DNA from: Garcia nutans
Taxonomy: Eukaryota; Streptophyta; Magnoliopsida; Malpighiales; Euphorbiaceae
Direction: 5' to 3'
DNA: 64,000 nt
Assembly: GCA_947685225.1 (NCBI GenBank)
Contig: CANTUV010000072.1
Span: 6,820,001 to 6,884,000, forward strand
Shown here: one piece after another, positions 21,327-31,830 of the stretch
How the letters are laid out: the number at the start of each line of letters is the position of its first letter
Numbering within the stretch: the stretch's first letter is position 1
The notes under the pieces: model-generated
The model's input: the letters and a program-made list of their open reading frames with translations, nothing else
Databases searched by the model: none
What the model was told of the DNA's origin: nothing
Made by a program: the position numbers and the translations under genes

Positions 21327-22612
21327 AAATAAGAAAGCAAGCAATCAAGCCATCAAAGGCAGCAATCCTGCCTTTGTCTTTGTTCATCCAGAAGTTAATT
21401 TTGGTGGATGTAGACCCTTAATTTTTGACCCAATTCATTCTAATATGTTATTTTAGCCCAAAATGATTTTTGTTATCTAATTGGTCCAAAATAATTTTAA
21501 TTAAGTAATTTTTACCTTAGTATCTAATTTTTATTAATAAAAAATGAAAATAAACAAATAAAAATAAAAATAAAATCGGAGTCGGAAAAAAACCTCAAAA
21601 CTCAAAACTCAATACAGTAAACCTAAAATCATAATCTAGTAACCAAGAGCTATAAACCTAATGTTTTATTATTTTAAAACCTTAATTTCATAGTGTTACC
21701 TCTAAACCCTAACTTGATTCATGAAACCCTAATCCATTTTAATTCTCTTAAAACTTACAGTAGCCTAAACAAATGATAATAATAATACCAAAATCCCAAA
21801 ACCCTAAATGTTAATTAAAGAACTTTAAGTAGAAACAGTAAACCTTATTTTGTATCTTTACTTGCTTTATTTTTAAATTTAATTATGTAGTTCATTATAT
21901 GTTTGATTTATTTTCAATGCTTGATTTATTTAATTTATCATGGATGAATGTTTATTATATATTTTGATTTATGTTTAATATCTTTGATGAATGATTTATT
22001 TATGATGAATGGTTATTTACTTTTATCGATTTATTTTGATTTTCAAATGTTGTAAGAGGTATGTTTCCACTTTGTGGGTACCTCATTAATTAAATTCTAT
22101 GTAATTGAAATTACTTTTTATATTTTAGACGAATGTAAAGGACATGTTTCTGCCTTTTAGTGGGTGTCCTATTAGTTTAGACATGGATGATACAAGGACA
22201 TGTTTCCATCCTCGGATGGGTGTCCATTTGTTTGATTTGCTTGGACATTACTTTGATTTTAATATAATGCTTTATTTTAATTATTGCATGTAATATGGAT
22301 AATATTGTTATATTTAAGAATTTTATAATATTAAGACCTGTAAAGGAGGCCGTTTCTAATGAACCAAGCGTTGTGGGGGTGCTGGGCAATTTCTCACCTT
22401 CCCCACACGTACCCAACTTTTCGAACCCATTAGGGGGTTAGGGATTCCTTAGGAATTGAGTCATCCACCCCTTTCTTTTTTCCCAGCCTGTCCGGGTGGC
22501 GACTCCATTTTCTCCGAACTTAAGTCCGTGTTCTCTTAGGCCCCGAGCCTAAACAGTGCCGAAGTCGCAAGAACAATTCCACCGAAAGTGGGGGCAAAAA
22601 TCCCCGCTCACA
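21327..22612 (+). repeat. 3' LTR of E3, right part, with an embedded LTR start
   Basis: The sequence resumes with AATAAGAAAGCAAGC as in the 5' LTR. At 21409 a new LTR start appears (TGTAGACCCTTAATTTTTGA) and runs about 300 bp. From about 21705 the sequence again follows the 5' LTR closely (CCCTAACTTGATTCATG). It ends CCCCGCTCACA at 22612, followed by target duplication TGTAG. It therefore keeps the LTR end that the 5' copy has lost. Confidence 0.82.
21409..21705 (+). repeat. Fragment of another Tat LTR inside E3's 3' LTR
   Basis: It begins exactly at an LTR terminus, diverges from E3's own LTR start, and lacks the promoter-proximal part (no CTATAAATAACAC). The right boundary is uncertain because both LTRs are alike there. 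It is likely a recombination scar. Confidence 0.6.
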
Positions 22613-24121
22613 TGTAGTCTACACATACCCTAATTCTTCCATCTTTCTTTGGCATGGGTACTATGTTGGCTAGCCAATCTAGATAATCTATCACTTGAAG
22701 GAACTTTACTTGTATTTGTTTAGTGACCTCTTCTTTAACCAATTCAGCCCATTCTGGTCTTAACTATCTAAGTTTTTGTTTGACATGTTTCATGTGTGTG
22801 TAGGTAGGAATCAGATGCTCGGCTATGTCTCGATCTATTCCAAGCATATCCTCATATGACCAAGCAAAAACTTCTTCATATTTTTTAAATATTTTTTTGA
22901 ACTCTCTCTTTCATCAGGAGTAAGGTCGGATGTTATGCTAATGTTTCTAGGATTATCGGTTGGTCCCAAAATTAATGATTGTGTATCAACAGAGTTAATA
23001 TTAAAAATGCTTATGTAATCACTATTTGAATATATGCAACCATCAGGAAAAACATCACACAAGTAAGCAAAATCAGACTTTATTGCATTAATTTTTGAAA
23101 GAAAATATCATCATCCTCATACAAAGTGGACAAATTAAAATCACAATCAAAATCATTATTCTTAAAATCATAAAGTAGAACATCTTTGAACTTTTCTTCA
23201 ACCAGAGCAGCAATCTCCTTGGGAGTCTTCTTGGCTTTCAGCATAGCTTCCTTCTTTCATTCTGGATTGCGCTCCTTGTCAGTTGGCAGGATGAGCTCTT
23301 TCTTCACTTGTTCCACCAGTTTAGAAACATCAGTAAAAATCTCAAAACCCGGGATCAACTTTCCCATAAACATGATTGGCTCGGCCTTCCTTGGAGTTGT
23401 CCCATGTCTGGAGCTTTGACAAAAATTTCTTCAAGTGGTGGGAAGCTCATCTTCTCATTCTTCTTTAGCTGAACATCTTTGCTAGCTTCTTCATACCCCA
23501 ACCCTTTCTTGGAAGCTTGAGTCTTGATATCTAGAAGCTTTGTCACACCGACCTTACCTTTTTTAAGACCAGCACCAGGAAGGTAGCTCATATTCTTCAT
23601 CATTTTTAGGACCCTGGAGTCCACTATTCCATCATCAGAAATTGTGGCTACGTGGAAACCATTGAGAGGTCTCTCAATCGTTAGAGCATTGACCACTTCA
23701 TTATCCTCGGCATCGATGACCACCGTCTCATCTCCTTTTGGGAACTTTATCTTTTGATGGAGTGTTGAAGAAACTCCACCAAGAGGATGAAACCAGGGTC
23801 ATCCTAATAGCAGTGCAAAAGTAACAGGTATGTCCAAAACCACAAAGTCTACCAAAAACTCAATTGGACCAACCTTCACAACAACTTTGAAAGTCCCTTC
23901 AGCATGCCTTTTAGTATTGTCATAAGCCTTAATGGTCACTTCATTTGGGCTTAGATCTTTGTTGACATAGCTAGCTTTGGCAAGATTTTAAGTGGGCAAA
24001 CATTTATGCCGGACCCATAATCAACCATCACACATGGAGTCCTTTTTCCTTTGACTTCTACTTTGATAAAGAGAGGGCGGATGCGATCTCTCCCCTCTTC
24101 CGGAAAATCCATATACGAGAT
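22613..24121 (-). pseudogene. Protease and N-terminal reverse transcriptase of Tat element E2
   Basis: The reading order on the minus strand is protease then RT. The protease motif is VMVDYGSGINVCPLKIL near 24000-24040, with the Asp-x-Gly of retropepsins. A variable linker follows, with GMGYEEASKDVQL-type sequence and the acidic segment at 23090-23180. RT begins near 22800 with LRPEWAELVKEEVTKQIQ and reaches DWLANIVPMPKKDGRIRVCV. It stops at the E3 insertion, inside the codons for VCVDYRDL. The gene resumes at 10710-10733 and again at 9729. The longest open parts are 23355-23723 and 22835-23062. Stops and frameshifts make it a pseudogene. Confidence 0.85.
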
Positions 24122-25974
24122 CTATACCATTCTCATATCAACCTCGCTCTTCATTTGAATATCTTTGTATTTCATCACTCTTTCAACTTTCATGAAGTTA
24201 ACCAGCTGATTTCGTGTTATGGAAGTGGAAACCGACATGCTAGCCAAAGCCTTGACCATAGTTTCACGGTGCTTCTTGGAAGTGGCCAATAGGTCCCAAA
24301 TACTAACACTTGCTTGGGTCCTCTTCAATTGCCTAAGAACAATGTCATCTTCTTCTTCTTTATTCCCACCTTCTACTTCCTTTCCTTTATTAGCTTCTAC
24401 TTTCTTGGGTAGTCTTGCATAAGGCTTACTAGATCTAGTGTTCATCACCCCATCTTCTTTAGCTTAGACAAGGTCTATTCCTCCTTTTTGGGTTCAAGAC
24501 CATCATCACTATCGCTTGAGTCCCAAAATTCATTCACAAAATAGATTGTACTTCTTTACCAACCATAGCTTGTTCAATTTTGCTAAACAGCACTTCTTCT
24601 TTGTTTGCTTCTCCATCTACATCTTTGAAAGAAGACATGACAAAACTTTCATGTAAACCTCTTCCAATCATGAAGGTCGCCGGTGGTGGTACTCTATTAA
24701 ATCTTAGCAATGGATTATCTTTGGTGTTTGGCTTGTTGGGCTTGGACGATTTCCCATTATCAATCAAATTCTGGATTTCATGCTTCAACCTTAAACATTT
24801 ATCCGTGTCGTGTCCTTGCATTTGATGAAATTGGTAAAATGCCTTAGTGTCAAAGTTAGGCGGAAGAGTATTAGGCAAAGGATGAGGATTCAAGGGATGC
24901 AATAATCTCTTCTTTTGTAGATTATTGAGAACCCAAGACAGTGGCCTTCCTAATTTTGAAAAATGCCTTCTTCCTCCTTGGCCAGTGGCATTAACATCAA
25001 CTGCCTTTTGCATGCTTTGGTTACTAGACTAGTAGTTTCCTTTCTCGTTCCTTCTTGCCAAAAAATGGTTTTTCTTCCTTTCTGACTCTTCAATTTACAA
25101 ACCAACTTGCAGAAGGTCTTTGAAATCTCGGTTAAGTGTATGAGACATCCTTTCATGCAGGCTAGGCAACACCCCTCTCAATCTTTCTAATTTGATCTGA
25201 TTCACCGGGCCTCTTTTTTAGCAAAGCCGCTTTGTTCCTCCACCTCTTCACATAGTCCACGAAATTCTCATTTGGCCTTTGTCTAATGGACTCCACCTCC
25301 ATTAAAGTAACTTCCAATTCAACATTGTATCCATATTATTGGATGAAGGCCTTGCATAGTAAATCCCAGCTCTTTTGAGTGCCATCATCTAAGGTATTGA
25401 ACCAATTTTGGATAATAGGATCCAAAAAGAGCATGAAGCATCTTAGAGTTTGAGCCTTAGTAACTCGAGCAGACTGTATAGTAGTGATATATTGCTTCAC
25501 ATAGAGATGAGGATTTCTAATTCTATCAAACTTTGCAAAGGATGGCATCTTGAACTTGTACGAAACCTCTTCATCTAGCTCAAACAACTTGTCGACCTCA
25601 GACATTTCTTCAGTTTTCAGCTTCTTTTCAAACTTCTTTTCTAAGTCAGTGATCAACTTCTCAACATCTAAAGTTTTAGTCTTTTCCATGGCTAATCTTT
25701 TAACAACCTTTGGCTCCTTCTTCTTGTGTTGAGGATTTTGAAAGAATTGAGCCCAGTCGTCATCATCATCAATGCCTACCTTGTCATCATCTAAAGCTAC
25801 TTCACGAACTTTAGCCTTTCCCTTATCTTTCTTGGTGCTTGCGGATGCTTCAGCAGTGTTCCCAAACATTGTAGCCATTTGACTCTTCATGATCTCAGCT
25901 AGGGACCCCTTTAGTTCTTCCATTTTGACTTCAATGGCATCATCAAACATCTTTTGAATCTGCTCAGGTTCCAT
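24122..25974 (-). pseudogene. Gag of Tat element E2
   Basis: The start is ATG at 25972-25974 (MEPEQIQKMFDDAIEVKMEE). The first 212 codons are open (to 25336) and contain the N-terminal helix, an acidic linker and the gag core with YITTIQSARVTKAQ and DPIIQNWFNTLDDGT. After a stop, the gag continues with NENFVDYVKRWRNKA and LHERMSHTL, then FYQFHQMQGHDTDKC at about 24800. That finger has Tyr where E3 and E5 have the first Cys. The C-terminal part (24122-24448) holds RTQASVSIWDLLATSKKH. Gag runs directly into protease. The best-preserved gag of this subfamily here, though not functional. Confidence 0.87.
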
Positions 25975-25990
25975 TGCTTTTAGTGAGTAG

Positions 25991-26076
25991 GTTGGATTGT
26001 CGCAGGCTCAGGGCCTTAGAGAGCACGGGCCTAAATCCGGAGAAAATGGAGTCACCACCTGGACAGACTGGGAATC
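25991..26076 (-). repeat. Scrap of the 5' LTR of E2
   Basis: After the leader remnant ATTGTCGCAGGCT the sequence jumps to LTR-type bases (AGGGCCTTAGAGAGCA, GAGAAAATGGAGTC) that match 2369-2430 in E1. About 1.2 kb of leader, primer site and LTR end are lost, with AGGCT shared at both edges of the deletion. The E5 LTR begins at 26077. Confidence 0.75.
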
Positions 26077-27916
26077 TGTAGACCTTTAATTTTTGACCCA
26101 CTCTGGTCCGATATTTTTTATATAGTCCAAAATAATTTTTATGGTATTTTAATTAAATAATATTTATTTTAGTATTTATTATTTATAATTTTTAATAAAA
26201 ATGGTGAAGTTAATAAAATAATAAAAATTAAAATTGGCGACGAAAAAAATTCATCGCCAAATGTTCAATTAGCTAGGCCAATTCGCCCGTAGGAATTTCC
26301 TATGGTGAATTGGCTGGCTGCCCAGCGCCCCTTGCAAATCCTCTCAGTTTCGCCAGCAATTTTTTTGCCAACGCAATTTGTCAACGTAGTTTTTTCGAAA
26401 CCAAATTCTATTTGGTTTTGGTTTGTTTTCCTAATTAATTTTAGTTTCCTTAAACAATTAGAAGTAGGTTTATGATTTTTCCAATAAATAACACTTTAAA
26501 ACTCAAAATTTGGGGGATGAAAAATTTGTGTTACTAAGCTAGACTTGGGACTTCAGATTTGAGAGAAGCAAGAAACAGCAAAAAAGCTAGCAACAAGAAG
26601 CAATCAATCCATCAAAGGCAGCAACCTTGCCTTTGTCTTTGTTCATCCAGAAATCAATTTTGGAGGAACCAACGAACGGAGGTTTGATTATAAATCTTTG
26701 ATTTGATGATTATTTACAATGTTTCCGTCATTTGTTTTTCTAAGTAACTTAAATCATTAAACTTGGTAATATGTTCATATAGTAACCATAATCATTGATC
26801 AAACCTTAAAAACCCTAAACTACTCTTCTATTTCCTAAAATCTTAAAAACCCTAAACTACTCTTCTGCTTCCAAACATCTTAAAAACCCTAAACTACTCT
26901 CCTGTTTCCAAAAACCTCACAAACCCTAAATTACTCTTCTGCTTCCAAAAACCTTAAAAACCCTAAAGGGTTTCTTCTATTTCCAAAAGCTTTAAAACCC
27001 TAATTTAATAATGTTACCTCTAAACACTAATTTGATTAACCAAAAAACCTTACTACTTTCTTAAATTCATAAAACCCTAATCCATTCCAATTTTCCAAAA
27101 CCTTTGCAGTAGCCTAAAAAACTAACAATAATAATACTAAAATCCTAAAACCCTAAATGTTAATTAAAGAACTTTAAATAGAAATAGTAAACCCTAATTT
27201 GTATCTTTACTTGCTTTATTTAATTTTAGATTTGATTATGTAGTTTATTATATGCTTTGATGGTTGATTTATTTAATTTCAATGCTTGATTTATTTAATT
27301 TATCATGGATGGATGTTTTCTTTATTGTTATTATTTGTTTGTTTTAGTATTAAAATTGTAAGAGGTATGTTTCCACTTTGTGGGTATCTCATTAGTTAAA
27401 TATCATGTAATTTAAATAGCTTTTATATTTTGGACCAATGTAAAGGACATGTTTCCACCTTTTGGTGGGTGTCCTATTTAGTTTAGACATGGATGATGTA
27501 AGGACATGTTTCCATCTTCGGATGGGTGTCCATTTATTTGCTTTACTTGGACATTGCTTGGATTTTAATATGATGATGCTTTATTTTAATTGTGGCATGT
27601 AATATGGATAATATTGTTATACTTAAGAATTTTATAATATTAAGACCTATAAAGGAGGCCAGTTCCAATGAACCGGGCGTTGTGGGGGTGCTGGGCCATT
27701 TCTCACATTCCCCATATGTAGCCAACTTTTCAAACCCATTAGGGGGTTGGGGATTCCTTAGGAATTGAGTCATCCACCCCTTTCTTTTTCTCGGCCCGTC
27801 CGGGTGACCACTCCATTTTCTTCAGATTTAGGTCCGTGTTCTCTAAGGCCCGAGCCTTAACAGTGCTGAAGTCGTAAGAACCATTCCACAGGGAGTAAGG
27901 GAAAAATCCCCACTCA
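26077..27916 (+). repeat. 5' LTR of Tat element E5 (1840 bp)
   Basis: It starts TGTAGACCTTTAATTTTTGA and ends AAATCCCCACTCA, four bases before the primer binding site. Promoter-type CCAATAAATAACAC is near 26481. Nine AAACCCTAA motifs lie at 26808-27195. Conserved blocks near the end include GTAAGAGGTATGTTTCCACT and CATGTTTCCATC-type sequence. Confidence 0.88.
26808..27195 (+). promoter_or_regulatory. Telobox cluster in the LTR of E5
   Basis: AAACCCTAA (or AAACCCTAAA) occurs near 26808, 26846, 26884, 26931, 26957, 26994, 27071, 27148 and 27188, all in one orientation. The first five lie in ~37-bp tandem units with CTACTCTTCTGCTTCCAAAA between them. Telobox motifs bind telomere-repeat-binding proteins in plants; function here is inferred. 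Confidence 0.65.
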
Positions 27917-27919
27917 TAG

Positions 27920-27937
27920 TGGCGACTCCACTGGGGA
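27920..27937 (+). other. Primer binding site of E5
   Basis: TGGCGACTCCACTGGGGA lies three bases after the LTR end and would pair with a tRNA 3' end ending in CGCCA. It is the best-kept site of the Tat elements here and resembles the tRNA-Arg-type site reported for Ogre elements. tRNA identity was not checked. Confidence 0.8.
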
Positions 27938-29098
27938 TAAGATGAGTTGATTTTGTTGGTCTTTATATTATTCTTTTCTTTCTTATAAAGATATTATCCA
28001 TTGCATCATATTAGATTGCACCGTGTGCGTGAGTTAGGACGCCCGTGTTACCTGTGTTGTGTTATGTAAGGGATACCATACTTTCAATCAAGGTATGGAG
28101 ATCGAGCATGGCATAACCACTCATAGCCTCGTACCATTTGGTATATACTTGCTATGGGAACCTAAGCCTTTTAACCTAAAGACTAAAGCTCATGTAGTTG
28201 GCCTAGTTACTTTCCTTAGGTTTTAACCCGAAATGCTTGTTGTTTGACTATGGTTAATTTATCTTGGCTTAAATCATGGCTTATTTGGCTTGTTCTTTTT
28301 CTAATATGACCTAAATACATTTTGAGCTCAAAATAAATTTTTCTTTAAAATCTAAAAGACCAAATCTATTTTCAAAAATTTTCAAGTTGGTCTTTGGACA
28401 TAAAACTTTTCTAAAAACAAATCAATAATTCTTTTGCTCATAACCCTGAGTACTAAGCCCAAAATCCAATTTTTTAAAAATCTTTTTACAATGGGCCTAG
28501 AAGCAAAATTATTTTCATCCAATCTTTAAAAGAGCTTACAAATATTTAGGTCAATTATGAAATACCAAAATTCAATTGTGAGCCTAGTTTATACTAAGAA
28601 TAATTAATCATGGGCTTTGTTTTTAGCATGAATCATTAGTTACTTTTTCAAGTGAGAAATATGTTTGTAATAAACCTCTTAATTTTGTTTTAATCCAATA
28701 TAGCATAAAGGCTACTTTAGTTGGTTGAATGGATTAAAACCTAATTAATGGGAATTATCATGAACTGATTTCCATTTTCGAAAATATAACTATTGGTTGA
28801 AATGTCCGAGGGAATTATTCAAAAACAAGATACCCAATGTTGGTATTTTGTTAACCATATACCTAAGAAAAGAGACTTGCCATTCGTGTATGGATGTTAT
28901 AACATTGGAAGGAACGTCCTAATTATCCTTGTTTGTTGATTGTTTGTGCATACATGCATACATACATTTACATCTCATATCATTGATCCTCTCTGGCTCA
29001 TAATCCTGGATTATGACAGTTCAAAAGCTTACGACAATCCAACCTACGCTGGAAGAGAAGAATCTAGCAATGACTCAATCTCTTTTTCACCAAAAGTA
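27938..29098 (+). other. Leader of E5
   Basis: This complete leader is the reference for the deletions in E2 and E3. A frame open from 28940 (SHIIDPLWLIILDYDSSKAY) runs into the gag ATG without a stop, as in E3. Confidence 0.75.
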
Positions 29099-29284
29099 AT
29101 GGAACCCGAACAAATTCAAAGAATGGTGGATGAAGCCATCAATGCCAAGATGGAAGAAATAAAAGAGGCCCTAGCTGAGACCATGAAGAACCAATTGGTA
29201 CAATTTTAGGAAATCATGCAGAAACATCTGCTAGTACTAAGAAGCCAATGGACAAAGGGAAGACTAAAGTTGGTGAAGTGGTTT
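29099..29284 (+). pseudogene. Gag of E5, first segment, cut by E6
   Basis: The start is ATG at 29099 (MEPEQIQRMVDEAINAKMEE). The frame stops at TAG 29207-29209 because of a small indel; the homologous sequence continues in another frame (KGKTKVGEVV). It is cut at 29284 by the chromodomain element, with target duplication GGTTT at 29280-29284 and 39080-39084. Joined across the insertion, the gag continues into DDDKVIIDEDDDW at 39085. Confidence 0.88.
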
Positions 29285-29631
29285 TGTAACACCTCTATAC
29301 CCTGTATACGTACCAAGCATGCTTAAACGATCATAATATACGTATACTGAATATAGAAAATGTCATGGTTTAAAAAAAACACAACAAATATCTTTGTAAA
29401 TAAGTGAAACCAATCTCAAACAAATAAAAGAAATCTAAAAGACACTATATACAAAATGTTTAATAATTCACAGCGGAAGTTATTACAAGTATGTTATAAA
29501 TCAAGGTTTACAAAACATAGAATATATATACATGATTGGCAGCTCTTCTCCGATGTTTAAGTCCCAAAATAACTCTTCAATGTCTACTCTCACTCGGTCT
29601 CGAGGAGCTCTCAGGTTCAACTCTGTTACCT

Positions 29632-29669
29632 GCGCGATCAAACACTATCGCGCTAAGCCAACGGCTTAG
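29632..29669 (-). promoter_or_regulatory. Double hairpin in the E6 LTR
   Basis: In element sense, CTAAGCC-GTT-GGCTTAG (7-bp stem, 3-nt loop) is followed, sharing one base, by GCGCGAT-AGTGTTTG-ATCGCGC (7-bp stem, 8-nt loop). The same pair occurs at 36905-36942 and, with a changed but still paired last base pair, at 48621-48658. It may act in RNA 3'-end formation or packaging; this is inferred. Confidence 0.65.
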
Positions 29670-30209
29670 TAATACAAAGTATGCTAACATTATGCTTCAA
29701 TGCAATGCAATGTCATTCATATTAATAACACAACATCATAGGTGGAAATATAATACCACATCTTTGCATCTTACCATTCATACTCATATAGCATATCACA
29801 TTTCAAAATCCATCCATGGATCACATTATTCAATCATTTTACCATAAATGACTCACATTTAAAACAAAGACAAGCATGGGCCCAAAACACACTAATATGC
29901 CATTCAATTTTCAGAGTTAATGCTTTGGTTTTGTTATCACATTTATCATTATCATAATCCCAACAAGGCTTCAAGGATTTAGGTTCAACCAAGCTTCAAG
30001 GGGAGCAAAGCATGCTAAGCATCAACCCAACTTGGCTTCAAGAACCAATCCAACCTAGCTTCAAGGGTTGTAACATCTCAATTAGGCTTCAAGGACTTAG
30101 CCAACCTAACTTCAAGAGATTGTTACTCATATTAGGCATGCCACCAACAACAAACTCTGAAAATGGAATAACACATTAGCCACACAATTCATTTATCAAT
30201 TTCATTCTT

Positions 30210-30445
30210 AATTGAATTATCATAGCCAATCACAATGGCTTCACATCACATTTGAGTTATCATAGCCAACCACAATGGTTTCATATCACATTAAGTTTCA
30301 TAGCCACTCACAATGGCTTCATATCACATTGATTTTCATAGCCAATCACAATGGTTTCATATCACATTAAGTTTCATAGCCACTCACAATGGCTTCATAT
30401 CACATTGAGTTTCATAGCCAATCACAATGGCTTCATATCATATCA
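30210..30445 (-). repeat. ~37-bp tandem repeats in the E6 LTR
   Basis: About six units of the type TTCATAGCCAATCACAATGG then CTTCATATCACATTGAG. The same block is at 37490-37710 in the other LTR. A separate short motif, GGCTTCAAGGA, repeats at 29960-30120. Confidence 0.85.
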
Positions 30446-31784
30446 TGTCTCAAATCATATTATAATATTTCATTATTCAATTATACATATAGCATCATTG
30501 ATATAACATTACCAAGTACTATATCCATATAACACATTACCATTCACAAGATTCACAATGCATAAAACATAGCATTGTTTATGTAGTATCATATGCATCA
30601 TCATTATCATCAAATGTGTATTCAATCTCAATATCATATAAATATATGCAACAATGCAAGGTTTGTACTTACCTCAATAACAATTTACACAATTTTAAAC
30701 ACTTTCCTTTTCCAAGACTCTTCACTTCCCAAATTAGGGCAAATCCCCTTCCTTCAAAACCCAATCCCAAAAATGATACAACACATAAGTTCCAATACAA
30801 TTTATCACTTAATAACCTCTTACTAAACCCTTAAATCACAAATTACACTTCAACATCACTCACAAAGGCCCACGGTCGTGGCCACCTCAACCCCCACGGG
30901 CGTGGCTTAAGGAATGGTTCTACCACCCTTGCTCCCATCCTCCATGGCCATAGTTCTAATTGGCCACGGGCGTGGCATCCACAAGGCTACTGCCCTCGGC
31001 CAAAATCTCAATTTTAAGCTTATAATTTCCACAAACCTCAACCACATGCAAATCTATGAAAATAATCAAGCAAACTCAAGTTAAACATCAATAATCACTT
31101 CAACACCCTAAAACAAACTCAATCCAACACTTCCAATATCAACAATAATTTAACTTCTTAACTTAACATCACTTTCAACACTTAAAAACATACTACAAAC
31201 AAATCTAAACCATCATACATATCAACTCATCAATCCCAAACACAATTTCAAAAGAACAAAGGAAAAGCAAGGAAAAGAACTTGCCAAAGTTGATGAATTT
31301 CACAAATCTCCAACTTAATCCTTTGATTCTTCCTTCAATTTGAGCTTAGAAATCACAACACCTCACTTGCTCTCTTTCCCTTTGGATAGCCTGCCACACA
31401 CAAATGAGAAGAAAAGAAAATAAAGCCAAGTCAAACTTCTCTTCTTCTTTAAATCTCCACCATGCAATTCTAACAAAGCAATTACATAAATACCCTCACC
31501 CATTTAACTTAACCTTTGTCACTTATATGCCCATTTAAGTAATTTCACATGTCACAAATAAATATCCTCTTCCATTGACCATCCCTTTTGACTAATGTAT
31601 ATGTTATGTATATAACCATATACCCAACATATACACTTTTTCTCTACACATTTCTTTCCTTTTTAAACAATACATAAACATTCTCTTTCCAATTTCTTTT
31701 CTCTTACACATCAACATATACATTCAATCTAATTAAAACAACAATAATATTCAAAACTTCTAGGGCATACATTGGGATATTACA

Positions 31785-31797
31785 ATTCTCCCCCTCT
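31785..31797 (-). other. Polypurine tract of E6
   Basis: AGAGGGGGAGAAT on the minus strand directly abuts the 3' LTR start and would prime plus-strand synthesis. Confidence 0.85.
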
Positions 31798-31830
31798 AAA
31801 AAGAAATTTCGTCCTCGAAATTACCTGATA

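Larger units (their letters stand above)
29285..31784 (-). repeat. 3' LTR of chromodomain gypsy element E6 (2500 bp)
   Basis: On the minus strand it starts TGTAATATCCCAATGTATGC (31784) and ends GGGTATAGAGGTGTTACA (29285). It is nearly identical to the 5' LTR at 36559-39079 (well over 95% by eye). Clear differences are a ~20-bp indel in the CCACGG-rich part and scattered single changes, indicating a recent insertion. It contains ~37-bp tandem repeats (30210-30445) and two hairpins at 29632-29669. Confidence 0.95.

Noticed and set aside
26808..27195. Interstitial telomeric repeat
   Set aside because: The AAACCCTAA motifs are spaced by other sequence at about 37 bp and do not form a continuous 7-bp array.
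30210..30445. CRISPR-like array (regular repeats with spacers)
   Set aside because: The units are directly adjacent tandem repeats in a plant retrotransposon LTR, with no unique spacers and no cas genes.
30593..30834. Two overlapping ORFs of 77 and 72 codons, repeated at 37866-38107
   Set aside because: Their duplication reflects the two LTRs of E6, not gene conservation.
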